NCBI RefSeq assembly: GCF_021474425.1 | Contig: NZ_JAKEIP010000066.1 | Location: forward strand, 1 to 36,971 | Direction of reading: 5' to 3' | DNA: 36,971 nucleotides | Origin: Streptomyces muensis | GTDB lineage: Bacteria; Actinomycetota; Actinomycetes; Streptomycetales; Streptomycetaceae | In this document: positions 13,123-20,890 of the stretch, one piece after another | Numbering within the stretch: position 1 is the stretch's first letter | How the letters are laid out: the number at the start of each line of letters is the position of its first letter | Made by a program: the position numbers and the translations under genes | Notes under the pieces: model-generated | What the model was told of the DNA's origin: nothing | The model's input: only the letters and a program-made list of their open reading frames with translations | Database searches by the model: none

Positions 13123-13509
13123 GTGAAGCGCAAGCTCGGCATGTCGATCGGTGTTCTCGCCCTTTCCGCCGCGTCCGTCTTCGGGATGACGGCGACGGCG
13201 GAGGCGGCGGATTCGGGGACGCGGGCGTACTTCGTGATCTACCAGCACGACAACTACGACGGAATGCACGCGAACTTCTCCGGCACCGACCGGAACCTGA
13301 ACAACAAGTACTGGGCCGGTACTCAGCAGATCATGAACAACGGCGGCAGCTCGATGCGGAACAACACCGGTTCCTACGTCGGCATGTGGGACAAAGGTGG
13401 CACCTCCTCGTGCACCGGGGACAGCTACACCGCGAATCCGAACAGCGTGGACAGCGACTTCAGCAACAACGACTTCGACAACAAGGGCAGCTGCGTGGTC
13501 TTCCTCTGA
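13123..13509 (+). CDS. Secreted peptidase-inhibitor family I36-like protein
   Basis: A 128-residue exported protein. The signal peptide spans residues 1-28 (K-R-K, hydrophobic core, T-A-E-A-A cleavage region). The mature part is a beta/gamma-crystallin-like domain of the I36/SMPI type: Y-F-V-I-Y-Q-H-D-N-Y-D-G, then N-N-G-G-S-S-M-R-N-N-T and a D-x-D-F-S-N-N-D-F-D-N-K segment, with two Cys (C-T-G, S-C-V-V) likely disulfide-bonded. It is probably an extracellular metalloprotease inhibitor or a Ca-binding structural protein. GTG 13123 is set by GGGAGGA and by the signal peptide. It is monocistronic, followed by a strong terminator. Confidence 0.85.
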   Translation: MKRKLGMSIGVLALSAASVFGMTATAEAADSGTRAYFVIYQHDNYDGMHANFSGTDRNLNNKYWAGTQQIMNNGGSSMRNNTGSYVGMWDKGGTSSCTGDSYTANPNSVDSDFSNNDFDNKGSCVVFL

Positions 13510-13515
13510 CCCTGA

Positions 13516-13547
13516 AGGGTGGCGCCGATCTTCCTCGGCGCCACCCT
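13516..13547 (+). terminator. Strong terminator after the I36-like gene
   Basis: The arms AGGGTGGCGCCGA (13516-13528) and 13535-13547 are a perfect 13-bp inverted repeat with a 6-nt loop TCTTCC, 6 nt after the stop, followed by GTTCTTC. Confidence 0.85.
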
Positions 13548-13568
13548 GTTCTTCACCGAGGTGGATGA

Positions 13569-14426
13569 ATGATCAGGCACTGGGTGGTGGGGGCCGTGGC
13601 CCTCCTGTTCCTCGCCACGGGCTGTGGCACCTCGCCCGAGAAGCCCGCAAGAACCGAGCTCGCCGCGGCGCCCGAGCCGACCGAGGAGGTCCGTGACCTG
13701 GTCCTCCCGCTCGACGCGTACCAGCTGTCGGTCAACGAGATCTATCTGATCGAGAGCGCGAAGGACGTCCTGACCCGTGCGTGCATGAAGAAGCGCGGGC
13801 ACGACTGGGACGTCATCGACGAACGCGGGCGATTCCCCGACCTGCGCAACCGCCGCCGTTACGGCGTCATCGAGATGCCGGTCGCCACCGAGATGGGATA
13901 CCACACGAACGCGCGGCTCTTGGGTTCCACCGAGGTCACGGCCCGGAAAATGGACCGTGAGAACGCACTGGACGCGGACGAGAGAAACGACGCGCTGGAC
14001 CCGGAGAACGGCTGCTACCGACTGGCGGGTGACGAACTCGCACGCGGCACACACGTGGACGACGACCTGGTGGACAAACTCAGCTCCGGCAGTCTGAAAT
14101 CCGCGCTGAGGAATCCGGACGTGAGCGCCGCCGTGCGTTCCTGGTCGCGCTGCATGGCCGAACAGGGGCATGAGTACAAGGACTTCTACACCGTCGGCGA
14201 GGATCCGCGCTGGGCGAATTCCGAGAAGCCCTCGCGCGCGGAACGGAAAACAGCCGAGGCGGATGTGAGGTGCAAGGACCGGGTCGGCCTCGTGAAACTG
14301 CTCAGGGAAACCGAAGTGGCCGTCCAGGAACGTGACATCCGCCGGCACAAGGAGTACTTCGCCGAGGTGGCGTCGGCCAAGCAGCGGCATCTGGACGCCG
14401 CCCGCGCGGTGCTCGACCGCTCCTGA
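13569..14426 (+). CDS. Secreted lipoprotein of unknown function
   Basis: A 285-residue protein with a lipoprotein signal: M-I-R-H-W, a hydrophobic core and the lipobox L-A-T-G-C (Cys at about residue 19). The mature protein is charged and helical, with Cys in A-C-M-K-K-R-G-H and R-C-M-A-E-Q-G-H. These two look like a repeated C-M-x-x-x-G-H-x-(W/Y) motif, and two further Cys probably form disulfides. This repeated motif is seen in Streptomyces lipoproteins of unknown role. ATG 13569 has GAGG upstream. It is convergent with the STAND NTPase gene. Confidence 0.8.
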   Translation: MIRHWVVGAVALLFLATGCGTSPEKPARTELAAAPEPTEEVRDLVLPLDAYQLSVNEIYLIESAKDVLTRACMKKRGHDWDVIDERGRFPDLRNRRRYGVIEMPVATEMGYHTNARLLGSTEVTARKMDRENALDADERNDALDPENGCYRLAGDELARGTHVDDDLVDKLSSGSLKSALRNPDVSAAVRSWSRCMAEQGHEYKDFYTVGEDPRWANSEKPSRAERKTAEADVRCKDRVGLVKLLRETEVAVQERDIRRHKEYFAEVASAKQRHLDAARAVLDRS

Positions 14427-14448
14427 ACCAACCCCGGGGGCGGCCCGG

Positions 14449-16104
14449 TCACGGGTGGTCGCGGTTGAGGAACCAGACGGTCCAGATCACCACCGAGGAC
14501 AGCAGGGCGACGCGGAGGACCAGCCACCAGCGGCTCCGGACGAATCGCCGCAGCGTGACCACGACCGGCTGGAAGCGCCCGCTGCGGATGCTCTCGGTGA
14601 GGAACTCCCGCTCCAGCGGCGTCAAGTCGCCCGCCAGGCCGTCCGCGCTCACGAAAGCGGCGCGGGCGGCCATCAGACGGGTACCCCGGTACAGGGCCCC
14701 CGGGTCCCGGTCCAACTGCTCCCACTCCCGGGCCGCCTCCGTCAGCCGCCGCTGGACGCGCAGCCGCTCGCGGTCGCTCTCCACCCAGTCGCGCAGCCGT
14801 GGCCAGGCGGTGATCAGCGCCTCGTGCGTGAGGTCCACGGTGGTGCCGTCGACGGTCACGAGCCGCGCCCCGACCAGCGCCTCCAGAAGGGCCTCCGCCT
14901 CCTCGGAACGGACCAGCTCGGCCCGGTCGGCGGGCCGCCGGGTGTCCGGTGCCCCGTCGCCCGGAGTGATCAGCCTCAGCAGCATCGACCGGGCGAGCTC
15001 GACCTGCGCCTCGGAGAGGCCGCGGAAGAGCTCCTCGGCCGTATGAGCCACGGCGCCCTGGACGCCTCCGATCGACCGGTACGCATCGAGCGTCAGCGTG
15101 CGGGCCCGGCGACGGCGCCACAGTTCCAGCAGGGTGTGGGACATCAGGGGCAGCGCGCCGGGCTCCTGCGCCACGTCGGAGACGATCCGCGCGGTCAGCG
15201 CGCGCTCCACGACCAGGCGTGCGGCCGCGGCCGGCTTCACGATCGCCTCCCGGACCTGCTCCGGGGACATGGGACCCACCAGCAGCGTCGCCGCGTTGAG
15301 CGCCTCGACCAGCCGGGGGTGGTCGGCACAGTGGCCGTAGAAGTCCGCCCGGATCGCGACGACCACGCGCAGCCGGTGCCCGGCGCCGCCCGGACGGGCG
15401 GGAAGCAGATCCCGGACGAACTCCGCCCGCTCCGACGGATCGCGGCAGAGCGTGAAGACCTCCTCGAACTGGTCGACGACGAGCACGGTGGGGGCGTCGC
15501 TCTCGGCCGGCGTGAGCAGCGCGCCGTGGGTGGTGCGGGGCGTGCTGCCCGGCGTGCAGATCCGGATGGCGGCCGGGCGGCCGTCGTCCTCGCCGAGGAG
15601 GCGTAACGCCGGTACGAGTCCGGCGCGCAGCAGTGAGGACTTGCCGCTCCCGGACGGCCCGACGAGCGTGACGAAGTCGTGCTTGCGGGTCATCTCCAGC
15701 AGGTCGGCCACGAGTTGCTCACGGCCGAAGAAGAGGTGACCGTCCTCGGTCCCGAACCGGGCCAGCCCTCGGTAGGGGGCCGGCTCGTCCTCGTCGGGCC
15801 CGGCCGCAAGGGCGGCGGTTTCCCGCGTCAGTTCACGCCAGCGGCGCTCCCAGTCCTCCGGTCGGCCGCCGCAGGCCGCGACGTACGCCAGGGTGACGGG
15901 CAGTGACGGTGGCCGCTCGCCGGCGGCGGCGCCGGAGAGGGTGGGGGCGGAGTAGCCGGTGCGGCGGGCCATCTCCCGGTAGGTGGGGTTCCCGGCCTCC
16001 CGGCGCAGCTCGCGCAACGCGTGGGCGAACCGCTGCACCGGCCCCGCCGTCGGATCCAGCGGCTTCTCGGAGCGCCCCACCCGTCCCCCTTGTGCTGCAG
16101 GCAT
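14449..16104 (-). CDS. HTH plus nSTAND1-type NTPase with a C-terminal membrane anchor, no WD40 repeats
   Basis: A 551-residue protein. An XRE-like HTH (about residues 24-80) carries Y-R-E-M-A-R-R-T-G-Y-S-A-P-T-L-S. A linker follows, then an nSTAND1 NTPase with F-F-G-R-E-Q, Walker A G-P-S-G-S-G-K-S-S (149-157), Walker B V-L-V-V-D-Q-F-E-E (about 207-215) and R-A-D-F-Y. A helical winged region has L-T-H-E-A-L-I-T-A-W-P-R-L. The usual full-length relatives continue into WD40 repeats to about 1,200 residues; this one stops after one membrane helix (about 525-545). STAND ATPases of this kind are signalling or conflict switches. It is unclear whether the short form is a truncation or a real variant; the tidy membrane end favours a real variant. 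ATG 16104 has GAGGA close upstream. Confidence 0.88.
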   Translation of the reverse strand: MPAAQGGRVGRSEKPLDPTAGPVQRFAHALRELRREAGNPTYREMARRTGYSAPTLSGAAAGERPPSLPVTLAYVAACGGRPEDWERRWRELTRETAALAAGPDEDEPAPYRGLARFGTEDGHLFFGREQLVADLLEMTRKHDFVTLVGPSGSGKSSLLRAGLVPALRLLGEDDGRPAAIRICTPGSTPRTTHGALLTPAESDAPTVLVVDQFEEVFTLCRDPSERAEFVRDLLPARPGGAGHRLRVVVAIRADFYGHCADHPRLVEALNAATLLVGPMSPEQVREAIVKPAAAARLVVERALTARIVSDVAQEPGALPLMSHTLLELWRRRRARTLTLDAYRSIGGVQGAVAHTAEELFRGLSEAQVELARSMLLRLITPGDGAPDTRRPADRAELVRSEEAEALLEALVGARLVTVDGTTVDLTHEALITAWPRLRDWVESDRERLRVQRRLTEAAREWEQLDRDPGALYRGTRLMAARAAFVSADGLAGDLTPLEREFLTESIRSGRFQPVVVTLRRFVRSRWWLVLRVALLSSVVIWTVWFLNRDHP

Positions 16105-16233
16105 TCCTCAGGCTCCCGAACAGCTCCTCACCGTACGCCAAGCGGGATTGATAGGCGGGCCGCGCGGCGGCTGACCAACAATCTTCCGGCCACTTGACTC
16201 CAGGTCACACGGGGTTCCCCGTCCTACTTCCGA

Positions 16234-17964
16234 GTGACCAAGGAGTCGGCCATCGCAGTGCGACAACTCGTCCCGCAGGCCCGTGCGTCCGTCCCGTACG
16301 GGAGGCTGCCGGAGGTACGCCGGCAGTCCCGGACGTACCTCACCGTCCTGGCGCCGGCGGTCCTGACCGTCGCCCTCGGGCTGTGGGGCATACGCCGTCG
16401 GGGCAGCCTGTGGCAGGACGAGGCCGTGACGTACGACATGGCCCACCGGACCCTGCCCGACCTGTGGGCGACCCTCGGCGTGGCCGACGCGGTGCACGGC
16501 GGCTACTACCTGCTGATGCACGGCGTGTTCCGGCTCTGGGACGGCGGACTCGTCGCGCTGCGGCTGCCGTCCGTGCTGGCCATGGCCTGCGCGGCGGCAG
16601 GAGTCGCCGCACTGGGCCGCCGCCTCGCGGGACCGCGCGCGGGTCTGGCCGCCGGTGTGGTGTTCGCGCTGCTGCCCGCCGTGCAGCGCTACGCGCAGGA
16701 GGGCCGCTCGTACGCCCTGGTGACGGCGCTCGTCGTCGCCGAGACCTGGGTCCTGCTGCGGGCGTGCGCCGCGCGGCGCCGCCTGTGGTGGGCCGGCTAC
16801 GCCGGACTGGCCGTACTGTCCGGCCTGCTGCACGAGTTCGCGCTGCCCGCGCTCGCCGCCCACGGTGTCGCCCTGCTCGCCGCCCGACGGCCCGGAGCGA
16901 TCCTCGCGGCATGGGCGACGGCCGCCTGCCTCGCGGTGGCAACGGTCACCCCCCTCGTGCTGCTGAGCCTGCGTCAGTCCCGGCAGGTCGCCTGGATCGA
17001 CGTGTCCCTGGGCGGAGACGTACTGGGCTTCGCCCTGATCGGGGCCGTAGGCGCGGCCTGCGCGGCCGTGAGCCGCCGGACAAAGGGATCCAGAGCCCTA
17101 GGGCGTGTTGCGAAAGTCCCTCCCCCAGAGGGGGTACCCCCAGCCGGGCGACGCCTGGCACGCCCTCTCGCCGCACCGGGCGAAAGCCCACGTACAACCA
17201 GTACGAGGGCTTCCGCCCGGCACGCCGAGAGCACGCTCCCCCACGCTCGAACAACCTCGCGCGGGGGGACCCCCATGACGACGCCCGGCCCGCCCTCCGG
17301 GCGGACGACGGGACTTTCGCAACACGCCCTGGTCACGCTCGCCCTCCCGTTGCTTCTGCTGCCCCCGGCCTCGCTGCTGCTGGCGTCCGCGGTCAAACCC
17401 CTCTACGTCGACCGGTACGTGCTGTACGCCCAGGCCGGTCTCGCCCTGCTCGTGGGCGCCGCTCTCGACACGCTGTGGCGGTCCGTGCGGGCGCGCGGGG
17501 TCGTGGCCCTGGTGTCGGCCGTCGCCGTGCTGGTCGCGGTGGGGCCGGTGGGGACGCGACTGCGCGCCCCGCAGAGCCGCACCGACGACGTCGTCGCCGT
17601 GTCCCGCGCCGTACGGGAGACGGCGATGCCGGGCGACGGGGTGCTCTTCGTGCCGGCCAGCCGCCGGGTCTGGGCGTTCGGCCACGAGCCCGCCTCGTAC
17701 GGGGCGTTCGATCTCGCGCTCGCCGAGTCACGGCAGCGCTCGCACACGCTCTACGGCACCGAGTTGCCGGCCGCGGCCCTGCCCGACCGGATCCTGCTCG
17801 TCCCCCGGGTCGTCGTGGTGCGCGATCCCACCCGGGTGCGCCACGAGGCCCACGCGCGGGAGACGGCGAAGGAAGTGACCCTGCGCGACCACTTCACGCG
17901 GTGCGCCGGCAGAGCCGTCGGCAGCGCGCGGATCGACGTGTACGAGCGCGGCGACCACTGCTGA
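16234..17964 (+). CDS. GT39-type (GT-C) membrane glycosyltransferase carrying an in-frame MITE-like insert
   Basis: A 576-residue polytopic membrane protein of the GT-C/PMT superfamily. The first extracytoplasmic loop has the acidic W-Q-D-E-A-V-T-Y motif, and Y-A-Q-E-G-R-S-Y-A-L and L-H-E-F-A-L are family-like. The paralogue at 17981-19495 aligns along most of its length. Residues about 289-366 have no counterpart there: they are encoded by a 231-bp element with terminal inverted repeats (17100-17330), inserted in frame between helices. GTG 16234 has no ribosome site; ATC 16252 lies 6 nt after AAGGAG and may be the true start. It should transfer a sugar from a polyprenyl-phosphate donor to an envelope acceptor. 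Whether the insert leaves it active is unknown. Confidence 0.85.
   Translation: MTKESAIAVRQLVPQARASVPYGRLPEVRRQSRTYLTVLAPAVLTVALGLWGIRRRGSLWQDEAVTYDMAHRTLPDLWATLGVADAVHGGYYLLMHGVFRLWDGGLVALRLPSVLAMACAAAGVAALGRRLAGPRAGLAAGVVFALLPAVQRYAQEGRSYALVTALVVAETWVLLRACAARRRLWWAGYAGLAVLSGLLHEFALPALAAHGVALLAARRPGAILAAWATAACLAVATVTPLVLLSLRQSRQVAWIDVSLGGDVLGFALIGAVGAACAAVSRRTKGSRALGRVAKVPPPEGVPPAGRRLARPLAAPGESPRTTSTRASARHAESTLPHARTTSRGGTPMTTPGPPSGRTTGLSQHALVTLALPLLLLPPASLLLASAVKPLYVDRYVLYAQAGLALLVGAALDTLWRSVRARGVVALVSAVAVLVAVGPVGTRLRAPQSRTDDVVAVSRAVRETAMPGDGVLFVPASRRVWAFGHEPASYGAFDLALAESRQRSHTLYGTELPAAALPDRILLVPRVVVVRDPTRVRHEAHARETAKEVTLRDHFTRCAGRAVGSARIDVYERGDHC
17100..17330. mobile_element. MITE-like element with 21-bp terminal inverted repeats
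   Basis: The ends 17100-17120 (AGGGCGTGTTGCGAAAGTC...) and 17310-17330 are a perfect 21-bp inverted repeat. The interior is noncoding, with nested palindromes such as GGGCGAAAGCCC/GGGCTTCCGCCC around 17188-17220 and a CCCTCCCCCAGAGGGGG block. It has no transposase, so it would need one in trans. Its length is 77 codons with no stop in the host frame. No clear target duplication is visible. Confidence 0.85.
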
Positions 17965-17980
17965 TCACCAGGAGGAGACC

Positions 17981-19495
17981 ATCACTCAGCAAGCCGACCC
18001 CGAGCTCGCCGTCCACACCCACGACCGCCCCTCCACGCCCGCCCGGCCCGGCGGAAGGACGCCGCGGGCGGTCCACCTGGCCGTCCCGGCCGTGACCTCG
18101 CTGGCCCTGGGCCTGTGGGGGATCGACCGGCAGGACAGCATGTGGCGCGACGAGTCCGTCACCTACCAGGTCGCCCACCGCCCCCTCGGTGAACTGTGGG
18201 GCCTGCTGGGCCACATCGACGCCGTGCACGGCCTGTACTACCTCCTCATGCACGCCGTCTTCGCCCTGTGGGACAACGGGCTCCTCGCCCTGCGGCTGCC
18301 CTCGGTGCTGGCGACCGCCGCCGCGGCGGCCGGGGTCGGCGCGTTGGGCGCCCGGCTGTCCGGACGGCTCGCCGGCACGCTGGCGGGGCTGGTCTTCGCG
18401 CTGCTGCCGGTGACGCAGCAGTACGCGCAGGAGGGCCGCTCGTACGCGCTGGTCACGGCGGGTGTCACCTGGGCGACGTACGTCTTCCTGCGGGGCATTC
18501 GCACGCCTGGGGCCGCCCGCTGGTGGGCCGCGTACGGCGTGATCCTGGCCGTGGCCTGCTGGCTGCACGAGTTCGCCGCGCTGTCGCTGGTGGCCCACGG
18601 GCTGACGCTGTGGCGGCTGCGTGTGCCGTGGCGGGTGTGGCGCGGCTGGGGCACTGCGGCGGCCGGGGTGACGCTCGCCCTGCTGCCGCTGATGGCGGTG
18701 AGCGCGGGACAGGCGGACCGGCAGCTCGGCTGGCTCGGCCGGCCCGGCCTGAACGCCTGGCTGCAGTTCCTGGCCGTCTGCGTCGTAACCGTCTCGCTCG
18801 GCCGCCTCCTGCTGCGCCGCCCCGGCGGGTCGGAGCTGACCGCCCTCGCGCTCCCGCTGCCGCTCGCCCCGACCGGTCTGCTCATGCTGGTCTCCCTGGC
18901 CAGGCCGTGGTACGTGGACCGTTACGTCCTGTACGGGATGACGGGTCTGGCGCTGCTGTCCGGCGCCGCCTTGGCCCATGCCGTCCGGCGAAGCCGCCGA
19001 CTCGCGCGGCCGGCCCGCGTCCTGACGGCCTGTCTGGCGGCCGGAGCGGCGGTCGCGGTGCTGCTGCCGTGGTCGCTGCAGGTGCGCACGCCCGAGAGCC
19101 GCAAGGACGACGTGGTCGCGGTCGCCAGGGCCGTCGAGAAGTCGGCCCGGGACGGGGACGCCGTCCTGTTCATGCCCGCCCGGCGCCGGGAGTGGCTGCT
19201 GTCCCGTCCGGCGCTCCTCGACCGCCTGGACGACCTGGCGCTCGCCGAGTCCCCGACAGCCTCGCACACCCTCCAGGGCACCGAACTGCCCGCCGGGACG
19301 ATCCGTCGCCGCATGCTCGCCGCCGACCGGGTCATCGCGCTGACCGACCCGGTGGGCCAGCCGCTCGATCCCTTTCCTCAGGAGGAGATCAAACGCAGGA
19401 TACTGAAGTCCGACTTCCAGCTCTGCGCGCGCCTCCCGGTGCACGGTGCGCAGATCCTGGTATATGCCCGCCCCGGCCACTGCACCGACTTTTGA
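17981..19495 (+). CDS. GT39-type (GT-C) membrane glycosyltransferase, tandem paralogue, probable ATC start
   Basis: A paralogue of the preceding gene, without the insert. It has the acidic loop motif W-R-D-E-S-V-T-Y, Y-A-Q-E-G-R-S-Y-A-L, and W-Y-V-D-R-Y-V-L-Y near the C-terminal helices. The first usual start, GTG 18092, has no ribosome site and would cut the first membrane helix. Upstream in the same frame, AGGAGGAGACC directly precedes ATC 17981, and residues from there (T-Q-Q-A-D-P, then the helix V-H-L-A-V-P-A-V-T-S-L-A-L-G-L-W-G-I) match the layout of the paralogue. I take ATC 17981 as start (504 residues), a rare initiation codon. The gap to the previous stop is 16 nt, so the pair forms an operon. 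Confidence 0.85.
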   Translation: MTQQADPELAVHTHDRPSTPARPGGRTPRAVHLAVPAVTSLALGLWGIDRQDSMWRDESVTYQVAHRPLGELWGLLGHIDAVHGLYYLLMHAVFALWDNGLLALRLPSVLATAAAAAGVGALGARLSGRLAGTLAGLVFALLPVTQQYAQEGRSYALVTAGVTWATYVFLRGIRTPGAARWWAAYGVILAVACWLHEFAALSLVAHGLTLWRLRVPWRVWRGWGTAAAGVTLALLPLMAVSAGQADRQLGWLGRPGLNAWLQFLAVCVVTVSLGRLLLRRPGGSELTALALPLPLAPTGLLMLVSLARPWYVDRYVLYGMTGLALLSGAALAHAVRRSRRLARPARVLTACLAAGAAVAVLLPWSLQVRTPESRKDDVVAVARAVEKSARDGDAVLFMPARRREWLLSRPALLDRLDDLALAESPTASHTLQGTELPAGTIRRRMLAADRVIALTDPVGQPLDPFPQEEIKRRILKSDFQLCARLPVHGAQILVYARPGHCTDF

Positions 19496-19639
19496 ACGCT
19501 CTCGAATGTCTGCTTTCTGGCGTTTTGTTTTGCGGGCTAAGCGGCCATGTGTCCTTTTTCTGCCGCTCGTGGACGGGCGGGTTCCGCGGAACGAACTGGT
19601 GGAACCTGCGTGGTCGTGTGAGGATCCGATCAGACGGCG

Positions 19640-19663
19640 ACGGGGGCCGTCTCCGACCCCCGT
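19640..19663. terminator. Stem-loop after the glycosyltransferase pair
   Basis: ACGGGGG (19640-19646) pairs with CCCCCGT (19657-19663) around a 10-nt loop. It lies in the 240-nt gap between the glycosyltransferase stop and the DUF5937 regulator; nothing else definite was seen in that gap. Confidence 0.45.
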
Positions 19664-19735
19664 ACGCGTGTATTGCGTGTCACTCGTCGAACCCTGACCA
19701 GGTCGACGGTGCGCCGCAAACGACTGGGGGATTGG

Positions 19736-20890
19736 GTGATTTCGGTTCGCCTGGCTTCTGACGCTCTCATGGACGCGAGATTCGTTGTTTCCCCGTTGGC
19801 CCAGATCGGATTCCTGCTCAACTTCGGCCTGACGGCCGTCGGCGGCGGGCACCTTTCCGACCGCGCGCTCGGGAAGGTGTCGAGGAGTCCCGACATCGCC
19901 CTGCTCATGGCGTTACGTCGGGAGAGGCGCGACTACGTACCGGGGTTCATGTTCGCCGGCGCGGACGGGCACGCGGCACTGGAGGAGGAACTCCACCAGG
20001 TGGCCTCAGCGCCGGCCGGGCTGGTCGCACGTCAGATGGGCAGGTTCATGAAGTCCGCGCAGGCCGGCGACCGGCGGGAGTCCGTCGAACTGCGCAGGAT
20101 CGCCGTCGCGCTGGAGGGCGGGGAGCGGGCCTTCGCCCGACGGATCGCCGACGAGCTGGGCTGTTTCTGGACGGCGTGCGTGTCCGCGCGATGGAGCGCG
20201 ATGCGCCCCCTGATGGAGGCCGACATCCGGCACCGCGCCGCCTCCATGGCCGAGCGCGGCCTCGCCGCGACGCTCAGCTCCCTGCACCCCGGCGTCTCGT
20301 ACGAGTCGGGCACGCTCCGCATCCAGGACGCCGGCGTGCGCGACGTCAGCGAGACCAGACGCATCGTGCTGCACCCCTCGCCGCTCGTGAGCACCTGGCA
20401 GTTGCGCCACGACCCCTGGGGCGAGGACGGCACGCATCTGTCCTACCCGGTGCGCCCGGGCCCGAAGGCCACGCTGCCCGCCGAGGCGCCGGCCGTGGCG
20501 GACTCGCTCGGCAAGGTCATCGGGCAGGCCCGGCTGCTCCTGCTCTCGGACCTGGGCAGCTCCCGGACCACCACGGAACTCGCCGAGCGCCACCACATGA
20601 GCGCCTCCACGGTGTCGTACCACCTGACCCGCATGCACCGCGTCGGACTGCTCAACCGCATCCGCGAAGGAAGCAGGGTCTACTACCAGCGCACCCCGGA
20701 GGCGGACAACCTGGTCACCCGCCGGGGCTGCCTCCAGGTGACCCCGCACTCCAGCCACACCGTCCTGTCGCCCTCCGCCCACGCGTCCGGCCTCCGGCGC
20801 CCGCGCGCCAAGGCGGCGACGGACCGGGCGGTGGCGGAGCCGCTCAGCAGCGGCTGTCAGGCTCCGGTGAAGGACCGTACTCGGAGCTGA
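19736..20890 (+). CDS. ArsR-type winged-helix regulator with N-terminal DUF5937-like region
   Basis: A 384-residue regulator. The N-terminal part begins V-R-L-A-S-D-A-L-M-D-A-R-F-V-V-S-P-L, as in DUF5937 proteins. A long helical middle follows. The C-terminal ArsR-like HTH (about 275-335) reads T-T-T-E-L-A-E-R-H-H-M-S-A-S-T-V-S-Y-H-L, then M-H-R-V-G-L-L-N-R-I-R-E-G-S-R-V-Y-Y. No metal-binding Cys pair is seen, so it probably senses something other than metal. GTG 19736 is chosen for GGGGGA upstream and for the family N-terminus. Its last 47 bp overlap the end of the convergent membrane-protein gene. Confidence 0.85.
   Translation: MISVRLASDALMDARFVVSPLAQIGFLLNFGLTAVGGGHLSDRALGKVSRSPDIALLMALRRERRDYVPGFMFAGADGHAALEEELHQVASAPAGLVARQMGRFMKSAQAGDRRESVELRRIAVALEGGERAFARRIADELGCFWTACVSARWSAMRPLMEADIRHRAASMAERGLAATLSSLHPGVSYESGTLRIQDAGVRDVSETRRIVLHPSPLVSTWQLRHDPWGEDGTHLSYPVRPGPKATLPAEAPAVADSLGKVIGQARLLLLSDLGSSRTTTELAERHHMSASTVSYHLTRMHRVGLLNRIREGSRVYYQRTPEADNLVTRRGCLQVTPHSSHTVLSPSAHASGLRRPRAKAATDRAVAEPLSSGCQAPVKDRTRS

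Noticed and set aside
10522..13509. A 995-codon open frame across the GT87/PAP2 gene
   Set aside because: It is an off-frame GC-rich shadow rich in Arg, Pro and Ala; only its last 128 codons are real and belong to the I36-like gene with its own GTG and signal peptide.
16194..18095. 633-codon plus-strand frame over the first glycosyltransferase
   Set aside because: Its composition is extreme Arg/Pro/Gly typical of the shifted frame; the GT39 frame has membrane helices and a paralogue.
17894..19852. 652-codon minus-strand frame over the second glycosyltransferase
   Set aside because: Gln/Arg/Gly-rich antisense shadow without motifs.
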